From JBAXGW01 sp037139195 (lineage in GTDB: Bacteria > Bacteroidota > Bacteroidia > Bacteroidales > JAHJDW01): 31,515 nucleotides of DNA. This document shows positions 16,281 to 23,472 of this stretch, one piece after another (the first letter of the stretch is position 1; every line of letters starts with the position of its first letter). The stretch lies in contig JBAXGW010000053.1 in assembly GCA_037139195.1 (NCBI GenBank), positions 1 to 31,515 of the forward strand, given 5' to 3'. Below the pieces are notes generated by a model, which was not told the DNA's origin, made no database searches, and saw only the letters and a program-made list of their open reading frames with translations. The translations under genes were made by a program, and so were the position numbers.

Positions 16281-16442
16281 AGCGTTTAGCTGAATTCTGT
16301 ACTTGAAATCGACCAAATTTAAAAGTCCCACAGAAAAAGATGAACGCCACGTGAAAGCGTGGTCGTTGCCTTTTATGTTGTGGGATGGGTTCTTGGTCGA
16401 ACCTCAAGTACAGCGTGGCAATTTGACCACGCTGTTTTTTTT
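16281..16442 (+). ncRNA. Structured RNA candidate, copy B (same fold as the minus-strand copy at 10847-11008)
   Basis: A long interrupted hairpin forms here. The helices are 16297-16305 / 16405-16413, 16310-16316 / 16393-16399, 16326-16332 / 16379-16385, and the tip 16347-16352 / 16357-16362 with a GAAA loop (plus 16343-16346 / 16364-16367 after a bulge). Between the first two helices lies the internal loop GAAATC opposite GAACCTC, identical to copy A although the stems on both sides are different sequences. The start AGCGTTTAGC also resembles copy A (AGCGTTAGC). A terminator hairpin closes the element. The first five bases, AGCGT, could instead pair with ACGCT of that terminator (16429-16433), as in the closing stem of copy A. 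It may be a free RNA or a leader of the TM2-like gene 28 bp downstream. Confidence 0.6.
16411..16442 (+). terminator. Intrinsic terminator at the 3' end of RNA copy B
   Basis: CAGCGTGG (16411-16418) pairs perfectly with CCACGCTG (16427-16434) around an 8-nt loop and is followed by eight Ts. Its first three bases overlap the base helix of the RNA, so the two structures compete. Confidence 0.8.
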
Positions 16443-16470
16443 GTTTAAAATTCAATAAAACTACTAAAAT

Positions 16471-16671
16471 ATGGAAAAGCAACATCATGGATTACCCGCA
16501 TTACTTTCATTTTTTATTCCTGGATTGGGACAACTAATAAAAGGGCATATTATAAAAGCTTTGCTAATATGGTTTGTAGGAGGAGCAGTCGCTTTCTTTC
16601 TGTTTTGGACTGCAATCGTCCCTTTTGCAATTTGGGCATGGAATGTTTATGATGCATATAATTCAAATTAG
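16471..16671 (+). CDS. Small TM2-like membrane protein
   Basis: This encodes 66 residues. The N-terminus is short and polar (MEKQHHGLP), followed by ALLSFFIPGLGQLIKGH and a second hydrophobic stretch at about 30-56, ending in WNVYDAYNSN. The phrase 'SFFIPGLGQLIKG' followed by two helices and a WxxxDAY tail is the usual pattern of small TM2-domain-like proteins in bacteria. They have no defined biochemical role. The gene starts 28 bp after the terminator of the RNA candidate, so it depends on readthrough or on a start close to it. Confidence 0.75.
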   Translation: MEKQHHGLPALLSFFIPGLGQLIKGHIIKALLIWFVGGAVAFFLFWTAIVPFAIWAWNVYDAYNSN

Positions 16672-16706
16672 AAATATTGACGACTTATTTTGGCGGAAAC
16701 ACCAAT

Positions 16707-16714
16707 TATTTTTG
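16707..16714 (+). promoter_or_regulatory. -7 box upstream of the UDG-like gene
   Basis: TATTTTTG is a full match to TAnnTTTG and lies 29 bp before the ATG at 16744. The nearest TTTG upstream (16689-16692) is only 14 nt away, which is short for a -33 box. Confidence 0.4.
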
Positions 16715-16743
16715 TGATAAATTAACAATAAAAATTATTCGAA

Positions 16744-17574
16744 ATGAAAAATAACAAGCAATACCCAGAATACAAAGAAGAATTTGATAGTTTTTTCAAA
16801 GAGCTAAAGGAAAACAATCTTTTCGAAAGTGTACCTAATCATATCTTTATGATGCACAAGCCAATAGTTGGTGCCAACTATTTTGAATCAAAAAACAAAA
16901 TCATGTTTGTAGGACAAGACAGTGATAAAATTAACAATTTTACCTCTGATTCTTTACGTAACATTGAAAAAGAAAATGCAATCAGAAATTATTACGACTG
17001 GAAAGAAACGTTTGATTTTACTGCTGATGATAATTTTCTTAACTGGTATTATAAAAACAGATATAAGTTTTGGGAATTTCCGTTGAGATACCTGAATATT
17101 GCCAATGGCAAAGGGAATGTCGTTTTGAAAAAAGACGAAATAATGAAAGATGAAAGTATTCAAAAATTGTATCAATCTTTTGGTTGGGCAAATCTTTCTC
17201 CAATTGTTTTTCCTCACATTTACGAGAAGAAGAATCAGGAAAAAATTGATCAAAATACCTTTTCAAAAATATTTAATATAGCACAAAAGAATTTTGGGAA
17301 TATTAATTTCATAAACAAGTATTTTGAACCAGCCACTATTATTGTTCTATCAAAACACTTTAACGAAAAAATATTCCTTGCAAACGCCTCATTTACAAAG
17401 GAAATAATTGATATAAAAAACAATATTGCAAAATATGTAGTAGACATCAATGGCAAACCTGTTAATGTCGTTGCGACATATCATCCATCGGGAATGGCTC
17501 GACTTTATAATAATGATAAAGAACGATTATCATTAGCACAATTTGTTGATGTGATTTATGAACATTTAAAATAA
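16744..17574 (+). CDS. Uracil-DNA-glycosylase-superfamily-like protein
   Basis: This encodes 276 residues. The strand and loop IMFVGQDSDKI (53-63) resembles motif A of uracil-DNA glycosylases (GQDP in family 1, GExPG in family 4). VVATYHPSGMARL near the C-terminus (H247-P-S-G) resembles motif B (HPS). LSPIVFPHIY and a strand TIIVLSKHFN fit the same alpha/beta fold. The catalytic Asp/His context is not the canonical family 1 sequence, so activity on uracil in DNA is not assured. It may be one of the many unassigned branches of this superfamily. It is probably followed in one transcript by the zinc-ribbon membrane protein gene 44 bp downstream. Confidence 0.65.
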   Translation: MKNNKQYPEYKEEFDSFFKELKENNLFESVPNHIFMMHKPIVGANYFESKNKIMFVGQDSDKINNFTSDSLRNIEKENAIRNYYDWKETFDFTADDNFLNWYYKNRYKFWEFPLRYLNIANGKGNVVLKKDEIMKDESIQKLYQSFGWANLSPIVFPHIYEKKNQEKIDQNTFSKIFNIAQKNFGNINFINKYFEPATIIVLSKHFNEKIFLANASFTKEIIDIKNNIAKYVVDINGKPVNVVATYHPSGMARLYNNDKERLSLAQFVDVIYEHLK

Positions 17575-17618
17575 GTTATCGAGGACTTTTAATAATTACT
17601 CATTTATATTTTAAATTA

Positions 17619-18797
17619 ATGACAGAAACTAAAAAATGTCCGTTCTGTGCGGAAGAAATAAATATAGAAGCAATTAAATGCAAACATTGCCATGAAATGC
17701 TTGTTGAAAAAGCAAATTCATATAGTACTAAACAAAAAAATAATGCAAATTTCAAAATCAAACCAATAACAATTTGTTCTATTGGTTTATTAGTCTCGTT
17801 TTTCTTGCCATGGTTTAATATTCCTATTTTATATGTGAGCGGTTTAAATATTCCTCACTATTTAGATGCAATTTCCACAACAACAAGTGCTTTCTTATCT
17901 GACAATTCTAAAACTGAAATTTTAAAACTAAGCTATTTGCTTTATTTAATTCCTTGTATCGCTCTGTACAACATATACAAAGATTTTTCTTCGCAAAGAA
18001 AAGTGTTTTTGATTAATGAATTTACAGTTAGCATATTACTTATTCTAATATTAAATGTTTCACTCTTTAATTTAGATATAAATCTAAAACCTTTTATCGG
18101 TATTTATTTGTCATTTTTGTTTGTTATATCTGCACTGTTTATCTACTTGACAAATCAATATCCAAGAAATAAAATTGTAGTCACAAGTTTAGTTCTGGGT
18201 GTAGTTGCCCTTTTGATATTTCTAATTAAGCTTAACATCAATCGAATACCTTATCAATTACATTTGCCAATATCAATGCTTATTGATATTGCAAATATTG
18301 GATTTATTTTAGGAATAATTTCATTTTTAAAAAACAAAGATACTGTGTCAAAAAATCTTATTAATTCAGGTGTTATTTTAAATGGATTATTAATGCTTAT
18401 ATTATTATTTCTGCAAATCAGGGAATCGTCCAATCATTTAAACACTTGGATTTATCATTTAATTCTGCTCGCTATTGTGCTAATTTGTTTTTATCTTATT
18501 AAAGTTAATAAATTTAGATTTTCAACAAAAGAGATTTCTGCAATAAGTTTATGTATAGGAGTATTTAATGTCATTCTATTTTTTATGGATTATTACTACA
18601 TTTTTTATTTTCCTGAAACAATACATTTAATTCTAGTTAATATCGGAATATCACTAGGAATATTTGCATTGTCAAAAACACAAATAGGTGAATCAAAAAA
18701 AGTTGCAATTGCAGGAATAGTGATAAATGGATTAATGCTTTCTTTTATATTTTGGTTCGTTATGGTTATTTATAGAATTTTTATTATGTTTATTTAA
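17619..18797 (+). CDS. Zinc-ribbon multi-pass membrane protein with DUF4190-like repeats
   Basis: This encodes 392 residues. The N-terminal zinc ribbon is CPFC...CKHC (C7, C10, C21, C24), followed by a polar linker to about residue 45. About ten membrane helices then follow. The first block (about 48-175) begins KPITICSIGLLVSFFLPW and is repeated as the separate protein encoded just downstream. The later two blocks each show the DUF4190-like pattern of two helices with a glycine-rich turn (LGIISFLKNKD...NSGVILNGLLM; LGIFALSKTQIGESKKVAIAGIVINGLML). The function is unknown; such proteins are thought to be membrane sensors or scaffolds, with no firm assignment. It lies in a run of accessory genes with 12 bp before the next. 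Confidence 0.7.
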   Translation: MTETKKCPFCAEEINIEAIKCKHCHEMLVEKANSYSTKQKNNANFKIKPITICSIGLLVSFFLPWFNIPILYVSGLNIPHYLDAISTTTSAFLSDNSKTEILKLSYLLYLIPCIALYNIYKDFSSQRKVFLINEFTVSILLILILNVSLFNLDINLKPFIGIYLSFLFVISALFIYLTNQYPRNKIVVTSLVLGVVALLIFLIKLNINRIPYQLHLPISMLIDIANIGFILGIISFLKNKDTVSKNLINSGVILNGLLMLILLFLQIRESSNHLNTWIYHLILLAIVLICFYLIKVNKFRFSTKEISAISLCIGVFNVILFFMDYYYIFYFPETIHLILVNIGISLGIFALSKTQIGESKKVAIAGIVINGLMLSFIFWFVMVIYRIFIMFI

Positions 18798-18809
18798 TGT
18801 CGAAGAATT

Positions 18810-19250
18810 ATGAATCAAAACATAAAGCTAAAACCAATTACTATCTGCTCTATTGGATTATTTGTTTCTTTCTTCTTGCCATGGGTTTCAATTTCAATTT
18901 TCGAAATAAGTGGGTTTAATATACCTCGCAATTTAGATTTAGTTTCTTCTATTTTAAAAATTTCGGATTCCAATAAAAGCATTTCAAATTACAGTATAAG
19001 TTACCTCTTGTATATTATTCCTATTCTTTGTATTTATAACATATACAACGATATATATGAAAAAAAAAGACGATTCGTTTTCAGCGAGTTTATTGTTTGT
19101 TTTTGCTTAATTACTTCTATATTATTTTTCTTTTATTTTAAAAACATTAAGTTGATATTAAACTTTGGTTTTTACTTGACAATGGTATTCACTATATTGG
19201 CTGCATATATGGATAATAAAGCTGGAAAACCTGTTAATAATAACCAATAA
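18810..19250 (+). CDS. Membrane protein, paralogue of the first membrane block of the preceding gene
   Basis: This encodes 146 residues with four predicted helices and no zinc ribbon. It starts MNQNIKLKPITICSIGLF and aligns along its length with about residues 46-175 of the upstream protein: shared phrases are SFFLPW, 'SG.NIP..LD', 'YLLY.IP...IYNIY.D' and F.V..EF. This indicates a tandem partial duplication, diverged at about a quarter of bases in the best-conserved stretch. The ATG is 12 bp after the previous stop. No function is known. Confidence 0.7.
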   Translation: MNQNIKLKPITICSIGLFVSFFLPWVSISIFEISGFNIPRNLDLVSSILKISDSNKSISNYSISYLLYIIPILCIYNIYNDIYEKKRRFVFSEFIVCFCLITSILFFFYFKNIKLILNFGFYLTMVFTILAAYMDNKAGKPVNNNQ

Positions 19251-19264
19251 ATCATTTAATAAAT

Positions 19265-19753
19265 ATGAAAATTACTATTTGCATTGTATGCTCTAGTTTG
19301 CTATTTTTACAAACCTGCAATCCGTTTAATTTTACAAATACTTTTGATAGTGATAAGCTTGTTGGAAGATACAAAGTGGATGTAATGCCGTAGGTAGAAG
19401 ATAAATTAAAATTTACAGATTCAAAAGATGGATGGGGTGATATTTCTAATGGTATAGTTAAACTCGCACTGTATTCTTCAGAATTTGAAATTAGTTTTTA
19501 CAAGGATAAAAAAGGTGTAATAACCATAGGGGGTGGAGTATTAGGTTTTTTTATGGATTCTAAGGACAGAATTACAGAGTTTAGTTATAAAGTTGAAAAT
19601 GATTCTGTTATATATATGAAAGAAAAAGGTTCGGATTCATACAAAGAATGGGCTACTGTGAGAACATACAGTGAATCTTATGATTACTTGCAATTTATAA
19701 TAAATGAAAAAGGACAAAAGAGATTTTTTAATCTAAACAAAATTAGCGAATAA
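19265..19753 (+). pseudogene. Lipoprotein gene interrupted by an in-frame amber codon
   Basis: The frame starts at the ATG at 19265 with a lipoprotein-like signal (MKITICIVCSSLLFLQTC, Cys18), runs to TAG at 19391-19393 (codon 43), and continues in the same frame without further stops to TAA at 19751-19753. The downstream part is a plausible soluble domain (residues 44-162: DKLKFTDSKDGWGD ... DSKDRITEFSYKVEND ... EKGQKRFFNLNKISE). A single base change (for example from AAG or CAG) would restore a 162-residue lipoprotein. An independent start at the ATG at 19553 would give only 66 residues without a signal. The gene follows the two membrane-protein genes by 14 bp. I do not recognise the family. 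Confidence 0.7.
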
Positions 19754-20133
19754 TCCATTTTAAATAAAATATCAATAATCATCCATTCTTAATTTACAAT
19801 ATTGATATTATTTGTCTAGTAATTCAATCTTTAAACTTTCTGAATCAGTTTAAACACAGCACATTGTTCGAATATTAGTTCTAATAAGTCGAATTGACCT
19901 GTTATTTAATAGTTTTGCATGTCTACTGTTTGTATAAAACAAGGCAGTTCGAATTTTTAATTTCAATAAATTGTGATATTATTGATATAGAGGCGTTCAT
20001 GTAGTTCCACTTATACAAATATTCAATTAAAATAATTACAAGAAGTTGAAAATTGTATGCATATAGTATAATCAAATAAATTGGGACCCTTCAATTGTTT
20101 ACTTTTAAAGTCTTAAAAAACCGCCACCCAATA
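19754..20133 (+). other. Intergenic region upstream of the endonuclease gene
   Basis: This is a 380-bp AT-rich spacer. It contains an imperfect palindrome at 19867-19893 (TTCGA ... TATTAG TT CTAATA ... TCGAA) and another TTCGAA near 19946-19951. No clear promoter boxes, gene or RNA are seen. The true start of the endonuclease gene is at 20134. Confidence 0.4.
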
Positions 20134-21243
20134 ATGAGATTTAAACTACTATTGCTTTTTTGCCTAGCATCATTCTATTGCTACGCCCAAATTCCTGATG
20201 GATATTATAATACAACAACTGGTAAGACTGGAGACGAATTGCGCGCTTCGCTCAGGGATATTATTAAAACTGGACATGTGAAAATTCCATATACAAGTTC
20301 GGCTTTTGATATATGGGATGCATATAAAGTTACTGATGTTAGACCAGCACCACTAGACACTGTTATTTGGGATATGTATTCTGATATTCCTACTAGTTCT
20401 CCACAATACACTTTTACTATTGTTTCAAATCAATGTGGAACTGCAAGTGCTGAAGGCGATTGTTATTCAAGAGAACATCAAATGCCAAATTCATGGTGGG
20501 GAGGTTTGGATAATGCAAGTAATCCTCAGTATACCGACTTGCACCATTTGCCTCCAACCGACCAATATGTAAATAATAAAAAGAGTGCGCACCCAATTGG
20601 GGAAACAAATACTCCCACATATACTTCCTCAAATGGAAGCAAGCTGGGACCATGTTCATGGTCAGGTTATACAGGTGTTGTCTTTGAACCTATCGACGAA
20701 TACAAAGGCGACTTTGCCAGAGCATACTTGTATTTGGCAACTAGATATATGGATGTTATTGGTTCTTGGCTCACAAGTTATCCTACAACTGAGGCTCAAT
20801 ATATTATAAATTCTTCTGCCAATAATTACCAAGAATGGTTTCTTGAAATGCTTGTTACCTGGAGTAATAATGACCCTGTTAGCATTAAAGAAATTAATAG
20901 AAACAATGCTATTTATTATCAAACACCTCAGCATAATAGAAATCCATTCATTGATCATCCTGAATTTGTAAATTCAATTTGGGATCAAACAGTTAGTGCT
21001 TTAGCTATTGAAAAAGAGAATATTAAAATTTCGCCAAACCCAACAACTGGAATTATTAATATATATGGAATAAAAAATAGCACAGTAGTTTATATCTATA
21101 GCATTGATGGTCAACTGTTAAAATCAGCAATATTATCTTCTGAAAATACTCAAGTAGATATTAGCGATTATAAAAATGGAATCTATATTGTAAAAATTCA
21201 AAATCAGGAATCAGTTAAAGTCGTATGTATTTCAAAAGTTTAA
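20134..21243 (+). CDS. Secreted endonuclease I family nuclease with T9SS sorting domain
   Basis: This encodes 369 residues from MRFKLLLLFCLASF, with a signal peptide cleaved before Q19. The domain at about 20-270 is endonuclease I (EndA/Vvn type, non-specific DNA/RNA cleavage by a beta-beta-alpha metal fold): the motifs YSREHQMPNSWW (H115) and TDLHHLPPTDQYVNNKKS (H137/H138, N147/N148) are the family signatures. The last 75 residues form a type A C-terminal domain (ISPNPTTGIINIYG ... DISDYKNGIYIVKI) that directs export by the type IX secretion system and anchoring at the cell surface. Likely roles are DNA scavenging or biofilm DNA breakdown. The frame is open to a TTG at 20095, which I discard because the signal peptide begins at 20134. 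Confidence 0.9.
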   Translation: MRFKLLLLFCLASFYCYAQIPDGYYNTTTGKTGDELRASLRDIIKTGHVKIPYTSSAFDIWDAYKVTDVRPAPLDTVIWDMYSDIPTSSPQYTFTIVSNQCGTASAEGDCYSREHQMPNSWWGGLDNASNPQYTDLHHLPPTDQYVNNKKSAHPIGETNTPTYTSSNGSKLGPCSWSGYTGVVFEPIDEYKGDFARAYLYLATRYMDVIGSWLTSYPTTEAQYIINSSANNYQEWFLEMLVTWSNNDPVSIKEINRNNAIYYQTPQHNRNPFIDHPEFVNSIWDQTVSALAIEKENIKISPNPTTGIINIYGIKNSTVVYIYSIDGQLLKSAILSSENTQVDISDYKNGIYIVKIQNQESVKVVCISKV

Positions 21244-21333
21244 ATCAAATTATTTAGCTTTATACGGCTTTTAAATTACGGATTCAATTTATAGAAAGAT
21301 AGTTATTAATCCTTAAGCAAAAATTAAATTATT

Positions 21334-21385
21334 TTGAAAAGCCCTTTGATGCTTTTTCTTTAAAAATTATTTATCTTTGACATAA
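21334..21385 (+). repeat. 52-bp direct repeat, copy 1 (upstream of the RhuM gene)
   Basis: It is identical to 22277-22328 at 50 of 52 positions. It contains a full promoter (see 21345-21379). The two copies frame the RhuM-PLD gene exactly. Confidence 0.9.
21345..21379 (+). promoter_or_regulatory. Promoter of the RhuM-PLD gene
   Basis: TTTG (21345-21348) and TATCTTTG (21372-21379) are 23 nt apart. Both match the Bacteroidota consensus. The ATG is 35 bp further on. Confidence 0.65.
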
Positions 21386-21414
21386 TTACTAAGATGATAA
21401 TTAAATAATAACAA

Positions 21415-22269
21415 ATGAACCAAGGTGAAATTGTTGTTTATCAAGAAAATTCCAATACTAATTTTCAAATACCTGTTAGAATTGAGGATGAAACAGTATG
21501 GTTAACTCAGTTGCAGATGGCGGATTTATTTGAAACTAGCAAGCAAAATATTAGTCTTCATATCGTTAATTTATACAAGGAAGAAGAGTTGATTCAAGAA
21601 TCAACTGTCAAGGAATACTTGTCAGTTCAAATAGAAGGTAATCGAGAAGTAAAGCGAAAGACAATCATTTATAGCCTTGATGTTATAATTTCAGTTGGTT
21701 ATAGAGTTAAATCTAAAAGAGGGACACAATTCCGAATTTGGGCAAACAAAATTCTTAAAGAGTATTTGCTTAAAGGGCACGCAATAAATAATCGCTTTGA
21801 GAAAATTGAGAAAGAAATTCATGATTTGAAGAGTAAAACTAAAGATTTAGATTTTCAGATAAGAACAAATCTTCCTCCTCACGAAGGTATCTTTTTCAAT
21901 GGACAGATATTTGATGCTTACGTATTTGTTTCAGATATTATTAAAAATTCTAAAACTTCTATCATATTAATCGACAACTACATAGATGAAAGTGTGTTAA
22001 CTCTACTATCAAAAAGAAATCCAAAAGTTAAAGCCATCATTTATACCAAACAAATTAGCAAACTTCTAAAATTAGATTTGCAGAAACACAATGCTCAATA
22101 TCAGCCAATTGTAATTAAGACACTTGCGGATTCTCATGATAGATTTTTGTTAGTAGACCACCAAGAACTTTATCATATTGGAGCATCATTAAAAGATTTG
22201 GGAAAGAAATGGTTTGCCTTTTCGAAGATGAATTCCTTCGTGGAAAATATTTTAGAGAGGATAAAATAA
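21415..22269 (+). CDS. RhuM-family protein fused to a PLD-like domain
   Basis: This encodes 284 residues. Residues 5-125 are the RhuM (virulence-related) domain, easily recognised from VWLTQLQMADLFETSKQNIS, the SLDVIISVGYRVKSKRGTQF block and FRIWANKILKEYLLKGHAIN. The first of these reads as a helix-turn-helix. A coiled linker (about 126-150) leads to a domain with a phospholipase-D-like signature HDRFLLVD (241-248; an H-x-R instead of H-x-K) preceded by a strand SIILIDNYID. RhuM genes are frequent in mobile DNA and near restriction or phage islands; their biochemical role is not known. The gene is flanked by two copies of the holB promoter, which suggests insertion at that site. Confidence 0.82.
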   Translation: MNQGEIVVYQENSNTNFQIPVRIEDETVWLTQLQMADLFETSKQNISLHIVNLYKEEELIQESTVKEYLSVQIEGNREVKRKTIIYSLDVIISVGYRVKSKRGTQFRIWANKILKEYLLKGHAINNRFEKIEKEIHDLKSKTKDLDFQIRTNLPPHEGIFFNGQIFDAYVFVSDIIKNSKTSIILIDNYIDESVLTLLSKRNPKVKAIIYTKQISKLLKLDLQKHNAQYQPIVIKTLADSHDRFLLVDHQELYHIGASLKDLGKKWFAFSKMNSFVENILERIK

Positions 22270-22276
22270 TTAATTA

Positions 22277-22328
22277 TTGAAAACCCCTTTGGTGCTTTTT
22301 CTTTAAAAATTATTTATCTTTGACATAA
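22277..22328 (+). repeat. 52-bp direct repeat, copy 2 (upstream of holB)
   Basis: This is the second copy of the repeat at 21334-21385, with two mismatches. It starts 8 bp after the RhuM stop codon and ends 15 bp before the holB start. Confidence 0.9.
22288..22322 (+). promoter_or_regulatory. Promoter of holB
   Basis: TTTG (22288-22291) and TATCTTTG (22315-22322) are separated by 23 nt, the same as in the upstream copy. The ATG of holB is 21 bp after the -7 box. Confidence 0.7.
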
Positions 22329-22343
22329 ATTTAACAATCAGGA

Positions 22344-23468
22344 ATGCTTTTTAAAGATATAATTGGACAAGAGGAAGTTAAAAGACGCTTAATTCAAACG
22401 GTTCAGGAAAATAGAGTGAGCCATGCTCAGTTGTTTTTTGGACCTGAGGGTTCGGGAAAGCTAGCGCTTGCATTGGCTTATTCGCGATATATTTGTTGCG
22501 AAAATCGCCTGCCTGATGATGCTTGTGGCGTTTGTCCTTCATGTGTTAAATTCAATAAATTGGTGCATCCTGATATTCACTTTGTTTATCCTATTTTTTC
22601 TGTAAAAAGTGGCTCTAAATCATTGAGTACTGATTTTATTACTGATTGGCGTGAGTTGTTTCTTGATAATCCCTATTTTAATGTTAACGATTGGCTTCGT
22701 AAAATTGGAATCGAGAACCAACAAGCAATAATTAATACCAACGATTGTAATGAAATTATAAAAACACTGAGTTTAAAATCCTACGAATCGGAATATAAAA
22801 TAATGATTATTTGGATGGTTGAAAAGCTTCATCATGCAGCTGCTCCCAAGTTGCTCAAGATTTTAGAAGAACCACCAGAAAAAACATTATTTATCTTAGT
22901 TGCCGAAAATACCGACCAAATTATAAAAACCATCCTTTCGCGCACTCAACTTGTGAAAGTTCCTAGGCTCAGGGATGCTGATATTAAAGATGCGTTAAAA
23001 TTAAAAAGTGAAACCTCTGAAGAAACGCTAAACTATTGTGTTCATCATGCTGAAGGAAATTTTAATGAAGCTCTTAAACAGTTGATAGACAATAATCAAA
23101 GCGAAAGTTATTTTAAAACTTTTAGCGAATGGATGCGTATGTGTTATGCTATGGATTATATTGGAATGGTTAAATGGGTCGACGACCATTCGAAAATAGG
23201 CAGAGAACGTATGAAACAATTCTTTAACTATAGCACTGAAATGATTCGCGAATGTATTCAACTTAATTGTTTGCGAAATGATGATGTAATGTTGGATGCA
23301 GAAGAAAAGAGTTTTGCAATTAAATTCTCAAAATTTATCCATGCAGGGAATTGCATATTAATTGTTGAAGAATTAAATAAAGCTGCTTTTCATATCGAAC
23401 GCAACGGAAATCCAAAAGTTGTGATGATGGATTTGTCGTTGAAATTTTCGAATCTCTTAAGAATGTAA
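22344..23468 (+). CDS. holB: DNA polymerase III delta' subunit (clamp loader)
   Basis: This 374-residue AAA+ subunit is part of the clamp loader that opens and loads the beta sliding clamp. The N-terminus (FKDIIGQEEVKRRL) and P-loop GPEGSGKL (33-40) are typical. A zinc module follows with C52, C61, C64 and C67 (CENRLPDDACGVCPSC). The later stretch LKILEEPPEKTLFILV, and ILSRTQ (the SRC-type arginine-finger region) are those of delta' and gamma/tau. The length is slightly more than E. coli HolB. It begins the housekeeping block whose next conserved members are ricT, gldH and pbp1A, with an S41 peptidase gene 4 bp downstream. Confidence 0.93.
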   Translation: MLFKDIIGQEEVKRRLIQTVQENRVSHAQLFFGPEGSGKLALALAYSRYICCENRLPDDACGVCPSCVKFNKLVHPDIHFVYPIFSVKSGSKSLSTDFITDWRELFLDNPYFNVNDWLRKIGIENQQAIINTNDCNEIIKTLSLKSYESEYKIMIIWMVEKLHHAAAPKLLKILEEPPEKTLFILVAENTDQIIKTILSRTQLVKVPRLRDADIKDALKLKSETSEETLNYCVHHAEGNFNEALKQLIDNNQSESYFKTFSEWMRMCYAMDYIGMVKWVDDHSKIGRERMKQFFNYSTEMIRECIQLNCLRNDDVMLDAEEKSFAIKFSKFIHAGNCILIVEELNKAAFHIERNGNPKVVMMDLSLKFSNLLRM

Positions 23469-23472
23469 GAGG

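Noticed and set aside
16234..16488. An 84-codon minus-strand open frame across RNA copy B
   Set aside because: It runs through a perfectly paired RNA-like hairpin and a terminator, has no recognisable domain, and is explained by the structured element.
19391..19393. TAG recoded as a sense codon
   Set aside because: Other genes in the window end in TAG and overrun would be needed there; no suppressor or recoding signal is seen.
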